Shown: one piece after another, positions 10,976-22,227 of the stretch | Layout: every line of letters starts with the position of its first letter | Numbering within the stretch: the stretch's first letter is position 1 | Source: Candidatus Amunia macphersoniae | Lineage (GTDB): Bacteria > Chloroflexota > Dormibacteria > Aeolococcales > Aeolococcaceae | Length of the DNA: 64,000 nt | Direction of reading: 5' to 3' | NCBI GenBank assembly: GCA_016464795.1 | Contig: JAEKNN010000061.1 | Coordinates: 1-64,000 of the forward strand | The notes under the pieces: model-generated | Database searches by the model: none | Seen by the model: the letters and a program-made list of their open reading frames with translations, nothing else | Told to the model about the DNA's origin: nothing | Made by a program: the position numbers and the translations under genes

Positions 10976-11115
10976 TGTGCTGTGCCTCCTCTCATGGCGA
11001 CGCCACCGATGCGTCAGGGCCAGCAGATCATGCGCCGATGCACCCGCCACGCACAGGGGCATGTCCCCGGCCGCGGCCGGTGCAACACCAGGCGTCCTCG
11101 TGGTCCCGACTTCCA

Positions 11116-11154
11116 ACAAAAAGCCCGGCACCGTCACGGTGACGGCGCCGGGCT
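11116..11154 (-). terminator. intrinsic terminator of dnaK
   Basis: On the minus strand AGCCCGGC and CCGTCA pair with TGACGG and GCCGGGCT around a short loop, giving a long GC-rich stem followed by TTTTTG. It lies 13 bp after the dnaK stop codon. It is the clearest rho-independent terminator in the window. Confidence 0.92.
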
Positions 11155-11167
11155 AGATCCGTCGGGA

Positions 11168-13075
11168 TCAGACTTCCTTGAACTCCGCGTCGACCACCTC
11201 ATCGCCCGCTGGAGGCTTGGCGCCCTCCTGGCCCGGGGGGGTCCCGTTGTGATCACCGCCGTCGGTGGGCGGGGTCCCGGCCTGTGCATACACCGCCTCG
11301 CCGATCTTCTGGATCGAACCCTGGAGGTCGTCGGTGGTCCGCTTGATGGCGTCGGTGTCACCACCGGCGATCGCCTCACGGACAGCCTTGACCTTGGCCT
11401 CGATGTCCCCGCGAACATTCGCGGGGACCTTGTCGCCGGCATCGCTCAGCGCCTTCTCGGCCTGGTACGCGAGGTTCTCGCCACGGTTCTTGGTCTCCAC
11501 CGCCTCGGCGCGCTTGCGGTCGTCGTCGGCGTTGGCCTCGGCCTCCTTGACCATGCGCTCGACCTCGCTCTTATCGAGCGTCGTGGAACCGGTGATGGTG
11601 ACCCGGTTCTCCTTGCCCGTGCCTCGGTCCTTGGCGCTCACGTTGAGGATGCCGTTGGCGTCGATGTCGAAGGTCACCTCGATCTGGGGCAGGCCGCGCG
11701 GCGCCGGTGCGATGCCATCGAGGGTGAAGGTGCCGAGGATGCGGTTGTCGCGCGCCAGCGGGCGCTCGCCCTGAAGGACCACGACCTCTACCGAGTTCTG
11801 GTTGTCGGAAGCGGTCGAGAACACCTGCGACTTCGAGGTCGGGATGGTGGTGTTGCGCTCGATGAGCTTGGTGTTCACCTCGCCCTCGGTCATGATCCCC
11901 AGCGACAGGGGGGTCACGTCGAGCAGCAGCACGTCCTTGACGTCGCCCTTGAGCACGCCGGCCTGGATGGCGGCGCCGACGGCCACGACCTCGTCGGGGT
12001 TGACCCCACGGTGCGGGTCCTTGCCGGTGAACGACTTGACCAGCTCCTGGATGACGGGCATGCGCGTCGAGCCACCCACGAGGATGACCTCGTCGAGCTC
12101 CTGCGCGGTCATGCCGGCGTCCTTGAGGGCGTCCTGGAACGGCTTGCGGGTGCGCTCGGTCAGGTCGGCGGTGAGCTGCTCGAACCGGCTCCGCGAGAGG
12201 TTGATCGCGAGGTGCTTGGGACCTGACGCGTCGGCGGTGATGAAGGGGAGATTGATCTCCGTCTCCGGCCTCTGGGAGACCTCGATCTTGGCCTTCTCGG
12301 CGGCCTCGGTGAGTCGTTGCAGAGCCTGGCGATCGTTGCGCAGATCGATGCCCTGATCCTTCTTGAACTCGTCGGCGAGCCAGTCGACGATGCGGCGGTC
12401 GTAGTCATCACCGCCGAGATGGGTGTCGCCGTTGGTGGCCTTCACCTCGAAGACGCCCTCGCCCACCTCGAGGATGGAGACGTCGAAGGTGCCTCCTCCG
12501 AGGTCGAAGACGAGGATCTTCTCGTTCTCCTTCTTGTCGAGGCCGTACGCGAGGGAGGCTGCGGTCGGCTCGTTGATGATCCGCAGGACGTTGAGACCGG
12601 CGATCTGGCCGGCGTTCTTGGTGGCCTGCCGCTGGGCGTCGTTGAAGTACGCGGGCACCGTGATCACCGCCTCGGTGACCTTCTCGCCCAGGTACGCCTC
12701 AGCGTCGGTCTTGAGCTTCTGCAGAACCATGGCGGAGATCTGCTCGGGCGTGTAGCGCTGGCCGAGCACGTCGATCTCCACGCGGCCGTCCTTGCCGGAG
12801 ACGACCTTGTAGGGGACCTGCTTGGCCTCGGTGGTGACCTCGTCGAGCGTGCGGCCCATGAAACGCTTGATCGAGGAGATGGTGTTCTCGGGGTTGACGG
12901 CGGCCTGGCGGCGCGCCAGCGTGCCCACCAAGCGCTCGCCGCTCTTGGTGAAGGCGACGACGGAGGGGGTGGTGCGGCCGCCCTCGGCGTTGGCGATGAC
13001 CACCGGCTCACCGCCCTCCATGGCGGCGATGACGCTGTTGGTGGTGCCGAGGTCGATGCCGACGATCTTGGCCAT
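11168..13075 (-). CDS. dnaK: molecular chaperone DnaK (Hsp70)
   Basis: Cytosolic ATP-dependent Hsp70 of 635 residues. The ATPase domain opens with [13 protein letters not shown]; phosphate and adenosine motifs such as [10 protein letters not shown] follow, then the substrate-binding domain (DVTPLSLGI) and a C-terminus ending [16 protein letters not shown] at 13075 is chosen because GGGAGGA lies just upstream; an ATG 16 codons earlier lacks support. The gene stands alone: no grpE, dnaJ or hspR is adjacent, and a terminator follows immediately. No CIRCE or HAIR element is evident upstream. Confidence 0.98.
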   Translation of the reverse strand: MAKIVGIDLGTTNSVIAAMEGGEPVVIANAEGGRTTPSVVAFTKSGERLVGTLARRQAAVNPENTISSIKRFMGRTLDEVTTEAKQVPYKVVSGKDGRVEIDVLGQRYTPEQISAMVLQKLKTDAEAYLGEKVTEAVITVPAYFNDAQRQATKNAGQIAGLNVLRIINEPTAASLAYGLDKKENEKILVFDLGGGTFDVSILEVGEGVFEVKATNGDTHLGGDDYDRRIVDWLADEFKKDQGIDLRNDRQALQRLTEAAEKAKIEVSQRPETEINLPFITADASGPKHLAINLSRSRFEQLTADLTERTRKPFQDALKDAGMTAQELDEVILVGGSTRMPVIQELVKSFTGKDPHRGVNPDEVVAVGAAIQAGVLKGDVKDVLLLDVTPLSLGIMTEGEVNTKLIERNTTIPTSKSQVFSTASDNQNSVEVVVLQGERPLARDNRILGTFTLDGIAPAPRGLPQIEVTFDIDANGILNVSAKDRGTGKENRVTITGSTTLDKSEVERMVKEAEANADDDRKRAEAVETKNRGENLAYQAEKALSDAGDKVPANVRGDIEAKVKAVREAIAGGDTDAIKRTTDDLQGSIQKIGEAVYAQAGTPPTDGGDHNGTPPGQEGAKPPAGDEVVDAEFKEV

Positions 13076-13212
13076 TGGTGGATTCCTCCCAGGAGATGGT
13101 GATTCGAGAAATTCGCGATCCATGCGGGCGCGATGCGCCGCTGGGAATGGCGTACCTCGCGTGGTGGTGATGCTAAACGTGTGCCGCCCGCACGCGGCGC
13201 TACCCTGAGGCG

Positions 13213-13575
13213 GTGAGTAACACCGGCGGGGGGATGGCCGCGGAGCTGAGAGGATTGCGCGCCCGCGCGGACGAGGATTTTCTCAGCCCACCCGGGGTCA
13301 AGCTGTCCGGGCGCCATCAGCTCGACGTCGCCGAGCTGGGTCTGCGCGTGGCGGTGACCCGCTCCCGCTACCCCAACCGTGACGACGGCGTCGACCAGTA
13401 CGCGGTGACCCTGACCCGCTCGCGGCTCGACGAGCGCCCCGCGGATGGCGAGGTCCGGATGGTCCTGGAGGCCGCTTTCGGCGCCTCAGCGGGAGAGGCG
13501 ATCGAGCGCGCCGGCGGGGGCCCGTTGGTCAGGATGTTCCGTGTCCCCGCGGGCGATCCTCACCCGGGCGGGTAG
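13213..13575 (+). CDS. hypothetical protein
   Basis: A 120-residue soluble protein with GTG start, not recognised. Charged N-terminal helix followed by mixed strand-like segments ([22 protein letters not shown]). It is divergent from dnaK and its last 16 bp overlap the end of the convergent protein-repair methyltransferase. Codon pattern and length support a real gene, but the function cannot be inferred. Confidence 0.6.
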   Translation: MSNTGGGMAAELRGLRARADEDFLSPPGVKLSGRHQLDVAELGLRVAVTRSRYPNRDDGVDQYAVTLTRSRLDERPADGEVRMVLEAAFGASAGEAIERAGGGPLVRMFRVPAGDPHPGG

Positions 13576-14198
13576 GCATCGGTGCCGATCATCGGCACGA
13601 ACCGGCACGGGCCGAGCGCCTGGGTGACCCAGCGCCCCTCGGTCATCCGCAGGCGCACCAGCTCGTCCATCTCATCACCCTCGCGGTGCAGTGGGATCAC
13701 CAACCGGCCGCCCTCACGCAGCTGGCGCGGCAGCGCCACCGGCATCCGCGGCGCGGTCGCGGCCACCGCGATGGCATCGAAAGGCGCCCGGTCGGGCAGG
13801 CCCCCGCTGCCGTCGCCGACGTGCACGGTGACCTCGATGCCGAGGGCGGCCAACCGCCGCCGAGCCGAGTCGGCGAGCTCCGGGACTCGCTCGATGCCCA
13901 CCACCCGCCCGCCGCAGGCACACAGCACCGCCGCCTGGTAGCCGGACCCGGTGCCCACGTCGAGGACGGTGTCGCCAGCCGTCAGCTCCAGCGCCTGGGC
14001 GACGGCGGCGACCATCAGAGGTTGAGAGATGCTCTGGCCGCACTCGATCGCCAGTGCCCTGTCGGCGTAGGCCTCGCCGACCAGCGCGGCAGGCACGAAC
14101 AGCTCACGCGGGACGGCGGCCATCGCCTCCAGGACACGGGTGTCGCGGATCCCCCCGCGGCGCAGGGTGTCGAGCATCTCGCCGATGTCAGCGCGCAC
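13560..14198 (-). CDS. pcm: protein-L-isoaspartate O-methyltransferase
   Basis: Repairs isoaspartyl residues in aged proteins by SAM-dependent carboxyl methylation. Typical features are AVPRELFVP, GQSISQPLMVA, the SAM motif VLDVGTGSGYQAAVL and a C-terminal [15 protein letters not shown] choose GTG 14198, giving an N-terminus (VRADIGEMLDTLRRGGI) that aligns with known enzymes; the ATG at 14177 is the alternative. The start overlaps the upstream 140-residue gene's end by about 40 bp in neither case, leaving a small gap. Length of about 212 residues is normal. Confidence 0.92.
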   Translation of the reverse strand: MRADIGEMLDTLRRGGIRDTRVLEAMAAVPRELFVPAALVGEAYADRALAIECGQSISQPLMVAAVAQALELTAGDTVLDVGTGSGYQAAVLCACGGRVVGIERVPELADSARRRLAALGIEVTVHVGDGSGGLPDRAPFDAIAVAATAPRMPVALPRQLREGGRLVIPLHREGDEMDELVRLRMTEGRWVTQALGPCRFVPMIGTDAYPPG

Positions 14199-14235
14199 CG
14201 TCCCGGTGTAGCAGATGGGCGCGCCAGCCGCCGCC

Positions 14236-14658
14236 TCAGCCCTGCGGCTCGAGCACCAGGTCGTCGGGCGGTCTCTGCGGCACCTTCCACACCAGGAACC
14301 CCTTGTTCCAGCGGCGGTGGTACTCGTTGGCTGCCTCGACCGCGTCGTGGAACGCGCCCTCGAAGGCATGCCGATCACCCGCCTCACAGGCGGCGAAGAG
14401 CGGCACCAGATCCTCGTCGATGTAGGCCTCGACATCGTGCTCGTACTTGGGCCGGGTCACGTTGCCGAGGCGAAACAGCTTGCGCATCTCCTTCAGCTGC
14501 CAGGTTGCCAGCGGCCAGTTCTCGGCTCTGGCGGCGTGGTACGCCTTCCACATCCTGTTGCCGATCTCGGGCATGAGCCGGGCCAAGCCCGGTTGGAGCG
14601 TGGTCAGAGCCTCGTTCTCGAGGCGTTCGGGGTTGCCGGGCGGGGGCGTCTCGCTCAC
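14236..14658 (-). CDS. hypothetical helical protein
   Basis: A 140-residue protein starting at GTG 14656-14658 with AAGGAG upstream. The sequence is strongly helical with many Trp and Tyr (MWKAYHAARAENWPLATWQ, EYHRRWNKGFLVW), which suggests a four-helix bundle; its pattern recalls cytochrome c'-like bundles, but there is no CxxCH. It lies just upstream of pcm on the same strand, so it is probably co-transcribed, and divergent from an ECF sigma factor. No family recognised. Confidence 0.7.
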   Translation of the reverse strand: MSETPPPGNPERLENEALTTLQPGLARLMPEIGNRMWKAYHAARAENWPLATWQLKEMRKLFRLGNVTRPKYEHDVEAYIDEDLVPLFAACEAGDRHAFEGAFHDAVEAANEYHRRWNKGFLVWKVPQRPPDDLVLEPQG

Positions 14659-14765
14659 CGAAGGCTCCTTGTGTGACTCGTCCCGCAGTGTACCGGCGGG
14701 GCGACGAGGACCCAGGATGTGACGGTTCCCACGCAGCGACGTTTGTGCAGTCGATGATCGCCGCC

Positions 14766-15284
14766 ATGACCAGAGTGGTATCGGGGGCGCTGACGCCGTT
14801 CGAGGAGGTGTACGCAGACAATGCCGACGCCGTCTTCCGGTTCTGCGTCTCGCAGCTCCGCGACCAGGACGTGGCCGAGGATGTCGCCAGCGACGTCTTC
14901 GCCGCCGCCTTCGCCGCCTACCAGCGGGTCCACCCAGAGCCGGATGGGGTGCGCACATGGCTGTTCCGGATCGCCCGCAACGCCGTGATCGACCAGTACC
15001 GCCGCGAGGGTCGTCGTCGCTCCCTGGTCAGCCGGATCGGCCATGCCCGCGAGTTCCCCTCGTCGGTCGAGGAGGACGCGGAGCAGCGCAGCGACCTTCG
15101 TTCGATCTGCGGCGCCATCGAGATGCTCCAGGAGCGCGATCGGCAGCTGGTTGGGCTGCGGGTTGCCGGTGGGTTGAGCTACGCGGAGGTGGCCGCCGTG
15201 CTCAACATGCGCGAGGGGGCTGCCAGGATGGCGACCCATCGCGCGCTCGAGCACGTCCGGGCCAGCTTGCGAGCTGACCCGTGA
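14766..15284 (+). CDS. ECF-type RNA polymerase sigma factor
   Basis: Alternative sigma factor of about 172 residues with region 2 (AVFRFCVSQLRDQDVAEDVASDVF, then VRTWLFRIARNAVIDQYR) and region 4 helix-turn-helix (LSYAEVAAVLNMREGAARMATHRAL). The start is taken as MTRVVSG at 14766; an ATG four codons earlier is possible. Its stop overlaps the GTG start of the following membrane-anchored protein by four bases, the usual arrangement of an ECF sigma factor and its regulator. The signal sensed is unknown. Confidence 0.9.
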   Translation: MTRVVSGALTPFEEVYADNADAVFRFCVSQLRDQDVAEDVASDVFAAAFAAYQRVHPEPDGVRTWLFRIARNAVIDQYRREGRRRSLVSRIGHAREFPSSVEEDAEQRSDLRSICGAIEMLQERDRQLVGLRVAGGLSYAEVAAVLNMREGAARMATHRALEHVRASLRADP

Positions 15285-17164
15285 GCGACCAGGACCACCG
15301 CGACCTGTCAGTCGCGTTCGAAGAGCTGAGGGCCCCGCGCGCCACCGCCGACTACGCGGACCGGGTGGCGCGCATCAAGGCCACCGACACCGTGTACCCG
15401 CACCGCTGGCCGCAGGCCGTGGCCACAATCCTCGCCGTGGTTGTCGCCCTTGCCGGCGCCGGCACCTTCCTGGCACTGCGCAGCGCCAGGCAGGGGGGGA
15501 CCGCAACCACCACAGGCTACCCGGCGGCGCGGGCCGGCGCCGCCATGGCCTACGACTCCACCGCCGGCGTCACCGTCATGTACGGGGGCATGTCGACTGC
15601 CGGCTCGCCGCTCGCGGACACGTGGCTGTGGAACGGCACCGGCTGGGCACAGTCCTACGGCGCGTCGCCCGGCCGGTTGGTCGGGATCCACATGAGTGAC
15701 GACCCAGCCGACGGCGGGGTGTTGCTGCTGGGCCTGCTGGAGCCGCAGGTACAGAACGGATCGGCCGGCTGCGCGGTGGGGATCCCATCGACGATCGTCC
15801 CGGGCGGGTCTGCGGGAGCGTCGCCGGGGGGCTCCGACGCACCTGCCAACCCGATGCCGCGCTCGAGCGGTGGCTCGCCGGCCCCGGCGGCCGCTCCGCC
15901 CCCACCAGGATCGTCGCCGGTTGCGTCCTCGGTCGCTTCCCCAGCTCCCACCGCCCCTCCCTCGCCGGGCGTCGCTCCGTCGCCGGGTGTCGTCCCGCCC
16001 TCTGGCCCTCCTGACGCCGTCTGCCCTGTCGCCCCGGTCCCCCAGATCTCACCGGTGCAGACGTGGCTGTTCACCGGCAATGGCTGGCACCGGGTGGGCT
16101 CGACTTCGAAGCCGAGCAACGGCCCGGACACCCCGAGCCTCTCGCAGCTGGCCTACGACGGGGCCACCGGACAGGTGGTCGCCGTGTCCTCGCCCTCGGC
16201 CGGGTGGACGGGCTACCCGCCCTGCGGGCCGCCGCTGGCCGCAGGCAGTGGCCAAGCCCAGCCGGCGATCGTGTGCCCCGTCGCCGGATCCAACGGGTCG
16301 AGCTCGTCGGCACCGCCGCTGGTCCCGTCCTGCGCGCCCCAGGCCCCGGCCTGCGGCGTCCCCTGCCGCCAAGCTGCCGTGCGATCGGATGGCTGCCCAA
16401 CCTTCGGGGGGTCGCTGTCCACCTGGACGTGGTTCCACGGCGCCTGGACTGAGAGGCGCGGCGCCATCGTGCCGCTGACGGGGGCCAGTGCTGTCGTCTT
16501 TGCGGATTCCGGCAGCGATCACGCCATGCTGGTGACCCAGAGCATCCCCAACACCGCCTGTTCATTGGCCTGTCCGGAACCGGCAACGGTGCCCGCGGCT
16601 CAGGCCACCGCCTCCTACAGCTGGACCGGCACCGCGTGGAACTCGCTGGCCATCTCCAGCGTCACCAACCAGGGCGGTCCCCAGCTGGGCGGTGCATCAG
16701 TTGCAGCGGCCAAGGGTCAGGCCCTGGTCTTCACCGGGGACGCCCAGCTCTGGTCGTGGGCGACCGGGCAGCGGCAGTGGAGCCGTCAGACAGCGTCCGG
16801 ACAACCGGGCGGACGCACCGGAGTGGCTCTGGCCGAGGGCCCCTCAGGATCGATCGTGCTCTTCGGGGGCATCGGTATCGCTCCACTGGGATCCACCGGC
16901 GCGGTGGTCGCCGGCGGCGTCCCGGGAGCCGACACCTGGACCTGGAAAGGGGGTGTGTGGCAATTCGTGACCGGTGCGGTGCCGTCGGCCGCGGCCATTC
17001 CATCGGGGTGCTCCGACGTCAGGACCTATGGCAATCCCTGCACCAATCCCACCCACCTTCCCGTCCCGGTGCCTCAGGCGACCGGGGCGCCCCTTCCCCA
17101 GGTGACCGCGGGGGGGCCCCCGCTACCCTCACCCCCGCTACCCTCACCCCCGTCCGGCGCCTGA
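15281..17164 (+). CDS. membrane-anchored kelch-like protein, putative sigma-factor partner
   Basis: Protein of 627 residues with a 43-residue cytosolic N-terminus, one membrane helix (about 44-66), and a large extracytoplasmic part. That part holds kelch-like units (VTVMYGGMSTAGSPLADTW and, near the C-terminus, IVLFGGIG then ADTWTWKGGVW), separated by long Pro/Ser/Ala-rich linkers. It is translationally coupled to the ECF sigma gene, so the short cytosolic part is a candidate anti-sigma segment. It lacks a zinc HxxxCxxC motif, so this role is inferred from position only. A cell-surface sensor or structural protein is the alternative. Confidence 0.75.
   Translation: MSDQDHRDLSVAFEELRAPRATADYADRVARIKATDTVYPHRWPQAVATILAVVVALAGAGTFLALRSARQGGTATTTGYPAARAGAAMAYDSTAGVTVMYGGMSTAGSPLADTWLWNGTGWAQSYGASPGRLVGIHMSDDPADGGVLLLGLLEPQVQNGSAGCAVGIPSTIVPGGSAGASPGGSDAPANPMPRSSGGSPAPAAAPPPPGSSPVASSVASPAPTAPPSPGVAPSPGVVPPSGPPDAVCPVAPVPQISPVQTWLFTGNGWHRVGSTSKPSNGPDTPSLSQLAYDGATGQVVAVSSPSAGWTGYPPCGPPLAAGSGQAQPAIVCPVAGSNGSSSSAPPLVPSCAPQAPACGVPCRQAAVRSDGCPTFGGSLSTWTWFHGAWTERRGAIVPLTGASAVVFADSGSDHAMLVTQSIPNTACSLACPEPATVPAAQATASYSWTGTAWNSLAISSVTNQGGPQLGGASVAAAKGQALVFTGDAQLWSWATGQRQWSRQTASGQPGGRTGVALAEGPSGSIVLFGGIGIAPLGSTGAVVAGGVPGADTWTWKGGVWQFVTGAVPSAAAIPSGCSDVRTYGNPCTNPTHLPVPVPQATGAPLPQVTAGGPPLPSPPLPSPPSGA
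17121..17150. repeat. two tandem 15-bp units inside a coding tail
   Basis: CGCTACCCTCACCCC occurs twice in direct succession and encodes LPSPP-LPSPP in the proline-rich C-terminus of the kelch-like protein. It keeps the frame, so copy-number changes would be tolerated. Confidence 0.8.
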
Positions 17165-17197
17165 CCGGCCGCGCCGGCTTCTCTCACCGCGGTCACA

Positions 17198-17680
17198 ATG
17201 CCGGCGGTGGCCGACAGCATCAACGTCGAGGAGATGACCGGGGAGGACCCGGAGGTGGCGGCCATGCTCGTCGAGCTGACCCTGGACGAGCAGGAGCACT
17301 ACACCCACCCGCACGAGACCCGTGACCAGGTCCGGCGTCGCCTGCGGATCCAGGCCACCTTCAGCGGCGAGAACCACCTGCTGGTCGCCCGCAACTCGCA
17401 GGGCGCGGCCATCGGGGTCTGCTGGGTGGTCCTGTTCGACCCCGGCACCGGGCTCGAGGGTGAGCTCGCCGAGCTCTATGTGCGTCCGGAGGCTCGCGCC
17501 GGCGGTGTGGCCCGGATGCTGGTGGCGCAGGCGATGGAGCTGCTGCGCCGACGCCACGTCACCTTCGCCTCGGTGTGGACCCGGGATGCCAACCCGGCTG
17601 CCCTGGCCGCCTACCGGTCGGCCGGTTTCACCGTCAGCGACCAGGCGGTGCTCACCTGGCTTCCCATTGACGACGCCTGA
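17198..17680 (+). CDS. GNAT family N-acetyltransferase
   Basis: Acetyl-CoA-dependent acetyltransferase of 160 residues. The core strand AELYVRPEARAGGVARMLV carries the acetyl-CoA-binding pattern (R-x-x-G-x-A-like, here RAGGVA), followed by ANPAALAAYRSAGFTV, typical of motif B. Substrate unknown. It lies between the kelch-like gene and gatC, with about 35 bp to the latter, and could be the first gene of the amidotransferase transcript. ATG at 17198. Confidence 0.85.
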   Translation: MPAVADSINVEEMTGEDPEVAAMLVELTLDEQEHYTHPHETRDQVRRRLRIQATFSGENHLLVARNSQGAAIGVCWVVLFDPGTGLEGELAELYVRPEARAGGVARMLVAQAMELLRRRHVTFASVWTRDANPAALAAYRSAGFTVSDQAVLTWLPIDDA

Positions 17681-17717
17681 GGGACGGCAGGCGACGCGGG
17701 TCGCGAATAATGTGTCG

Positions 17718-18005
17718 ATGCCGCTCAGCCCCGACGACGTCGCCCATGTCGCCATGCTCGCCCGGCTCGGGCTGAGCGAGGAGGAGCGACACCGCATCGG
17801 CCTCCAGCTCGACGTCATCCTCGAGCACATCTCGGCCCTGGAGCGCGCAGACATCTCCGACATCCCGGAGACCGCCCAGGTCGGCAACCTCGTCAACGTC
17901 TGGCGGGACGACGAGCCAGCCCCGTCCCTCAGCCAGCAAGAGGCACTCGTCAACGCACCCGACACCGACGGTGAGTACTTCAAGGTGGGGGCCATCCAGG
18001 AATGA
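17718..18005 (+). CDS. gatC: Asp/Glu-tRNA amidotransferase subunit C
   Basis: Small subunit of GatCAB, which converts misacylated Glu-tRNA(Gln) and Asp-tRNA(Asn) to the correct amidated forms. The 95 residues match the family: SPDDVAHVAMLARLGLSEEE at the start, and a C-terminal DGEYFKVGAI. ATG 17718 is used; the same frame is open much further upstream but overlaps the GNAT gene. The stop overlaps gatA's ATG by four bases. It should act as a scaffold between GatA and GatB. Confidence 0.95.
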   Translation: MPLSPDDVAHVAMLARLGLSEEERHRIGLQLDVILEHISALERADISDIPETAQVGNLVNVWRDDEPAPSLSQQEALVNAPDTDGEYFKVGAIQE

Positions 18006-19464
18006 GCTGCGCTGGAGCGACCGCGGCCGAGATGGCCGCGAGCCTTCGCGCGGGTCAGACCACGCCGCGCCAGCTGCTCGACCACGCCCGCGCCCAGCTG
18101 AGCCGGCTCGACGGCCGCCTGAACGCGTTCCTGGCCCACACCGACGACCTCGCCGACCGCCAGTGCGAGCGCGCGGCAGGGATGCTCGCCGACGACCCGG
18201 CCGGCGCCGGTCCCCTGTGCGGGATCCCCATCGCTCTCAAGGACGTGCTCTGTTTGGCCGGCTACCCGACCACGGCGGGGTCACGCATCCTCGAGGACTT
18301 CCGGCCGCCCTACACGGCCACCGCCGTGCAACGTCTGCTCGACGCCGGAGCGGTGCCCGTTGGCAAGACCAATTGCGACGAGTTCGCCATGGGCTCATCC
18401 ACAGAGAACTCGGCCTTCGGAGCGGTCGGCAACCCGTGGGACGTGGAGCGCGTGCCTGGCGGCAGCAGCGGCGGCAGTGCCGCGGCCGTGGCCTCGGGCA
18501 TGGTCCCGATCAGCTACGGCACCGACACCGGGGGGAGCATCCGCCAGCCGGCAGCGCTGACCGGCGTGGTGGGATTCAAGCCCACGTACGGGCGCGTCTC
18601 GCGCTACGGGCTGATCGCCTTCGCGTCCTCACTCGACCAGATCGGCCCCTTCGCGCAGACCGTCGAGGACGCCGCCGTCGCCTACGTGGCGGTCGCCGGC
18701 CATGATCCACGCGACAGCACCTCGGTGCCCGATCCCGTCGACGACCCCGTGTCCGCCCTGCAGTTGGGCGTCGACGGCATCCGTCTTGGCATCCCGCGCG
18801 AGTACATGGGAGCGGGGCTGGAGCCGGGAGTGCGTGACCGCGTCAGCGAAGCCATCGCCGTGCTCGAGGGGCTGGGGGCGTCGATCGAAGAGGTGTCCCT
18901 GCCCAGCACCGATCTCGGTCTGTCCACCTACTACATCATCGCCCCGGCGGAGTGCTCATCGAACCTGGCGCGCTACGACGGAGTCAGGTTCGGCCGTCGG
19001 GTCGAGCGTCCGTCGCTCACCGAGACCCTGCTGCGCACCCGCGGTGAGGGCTTCGGGCCCGAGGTGGAACGACGGGTCATGCTCGGCACCTACGCGCTGA
19101 GCAGCGGGTATTACGACGCCTACTACCGGCGCGCCCAGAAGGTCCGCACCCTGATCGCCCGCGAGTTCGACAGCGTCTTCGAGCGCGTCGACGCGCTGGT
19201 GTGCCCGACCTCGCCCAAGGTGGCCTTCACCATGGGGACGATCCAGGACCCGCTCGAGATGTACCTCAACGACGCGCTCACCATCCCCGTCAACCTGGCC
19301 GGCCTGCCGGGGATCTCACTTCCGTGCGGTCTCAGCCGTGAGCTCCCCGTCGGTCTGCAGGTGATCGCCCCGCGGCTGCGCGACGCCCGGGTGTTCCAGG
19401 TTGCCCGGGCCTACGAGCAGGCCACGCAGTGGCACGCACTGCGTGCCCCGATGGTGGCCAGCGC

Positions 19465-19468
<4 letters not shown>
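18002..19468 (+). CDS. gatA: Asp/Glu-tRNA amidotransferase subunit A
   Basis: Glutaminase subunit of GatCAB, an amidase-signature enzyme of 488 residues. The catalytic Lys-cisSer-Ser triad is present: Lys80 in ALKDVLC, Ser155 in PGGSSGGSAAAV and Ser179 in TDTGGSIRQPA. It is translationally coupled to gatC at its start and to gatB at its end (ATGA overlap). The presence of the whole operon implies that the organism uses the indirect pathway for Gln- and/or Asn-tRNA. Confidence 0.97.
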
Positions 19469-20923
<1,455 letters not shown>

Positions 20924-20943
<20 letters not shown>

Positions 20944-22216
20944 TCCGGCGCCTGAACAGCACCGGCGAGGTGAGCGCCTGGTGGTGACCGTCGGCGCCAT
21001 GGTCCACGGTGGCGTCTGTTTGGGGCGTCTGGATGACGGCAGCGCCCTGTTCGTCGACGGAGCGCTGCCGGATGAAACTGTCGAGGTGGAGCTGCATCAC
21101 CGCAAGGGGAGGGTGTGGTTCGCGCGCACCACCGAGGTGCTGTCGCGGTCGGCGCACCGAGCCGTTCCTCCGTGTCCGTACTACGGCGAGTGCGGAGGGT
21201 GCCAGCTGCAGCACGTCGACTACGCGCATCAGCTGGAGCTGAAGAAGGAGATAGTGCGCGACGCGCTGCGCCGGCAGCACGTCCCCATCGACGTCGACCT
21301 GGTGGTGCACGGGATGGACGATCCCTGGCGTTACCGCTGGCGCGGCGAGTTCCATGTCGTGCCGGGGGAGGCCGGCATGGCGGACGCCAGGCTGGGGTTC
21401 AACCGCATGCGCAGCTGGCGCCCCGTCGCTGTCGACGACTGCCTGATCCACCATCCGCGCATCGCCGGCTCCCTGGCGCAGCTGCGCGCCCTGGTCCGAG
21501 AGGCCGCGGGGCCGGAGCTGACCGCGTTGCACCTCACCGCGGGAGAGGACGGTGACGAGCTGCTGCTGCGTCCCCGGCCGCAGAGCGCGCTGCCTGCGGC
21601 GGCGGTCGATGCGCGCTCGCTGGCGGCCGATCAGCGCTGGAGCACGACCTTCACCACCCTGCACTGGCGCGGTCACTCCTTCCGGGTCTCGCCTGAGACC
21701 TTCGTCCAGGTCAACTGGGACGGTCTCGAGGCGCTGTACGGCGCGGCTCTGCGCGGGCTGGGCGAGACCGCCGGCCGGACAGTCGTCGACGCCTACGCCG
21801 GCATCGCCGTCCTGGCCTGCGAGCTCGGCGCCAACGGCGCGTCGGTGGTGTGCATCGAGAGCAACCGGGACTCGGCCCGGCTCGGGTTGCTCAACGCCGA
21901 GATGAACGGCCTCAGGGGAGCGATCCGCTACATCGCGGCGGCGGTGGAGGACGCTCTTCCTGCGGCCGGCGCCGGTGCTGACGCGGTGGTGCTCGACCCC
22001 CCGCGGGCCGGTTGCGATCCGCGGGTGACGGCGTGGCTTGCGCTGGCCGGACCACCGAGGGTCGTGTACGTGTCCTGCGACCCGGCCACGCTGGCACGCG
22101 ACCTCCGGATCCTGACGGGGTCTGGCCCCTACTCGGTCGACGGATATGACCTTGTCGACATGTTCCCGCAGACACATCACATCGAGAGCGTCGTCAGCCT
22201 GCGCCGTGAGATCTAG
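20924..22216 (+). CDS. RNA (uracil-C5)-methyltransferase, RlmD/TrmA family
   Basis: SAM-dependent enzyme forming m5U in rRNA or tRNA, 430 residues. There is an N-terminal TRAM-like domain, a 4Fe-4S site (CPYYGECGGCQLQH plus a fourth Cys in VDDCLIHH), SAM motif VVDAYAGIAVLACELGA, the motif VLDPPRAGCDP and the catalytic YVSCDPATLARDL. GTG start at 20924 overlaps the end of gatB, so it is part of the gat operon. Whether the target is 23S rRNA or tRNA cannot be told from sequence. The end converges on the DedA gene 12 bp away. Confidence 0.93.
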
Positions 22217-22227
22217 TGCACTCCACT

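Noticed and set aside
13076..13212. Search for CIRCE or HAIR (HspR) elements in front of dnaK
   Set aside because: No inverted repeat of either type is present.
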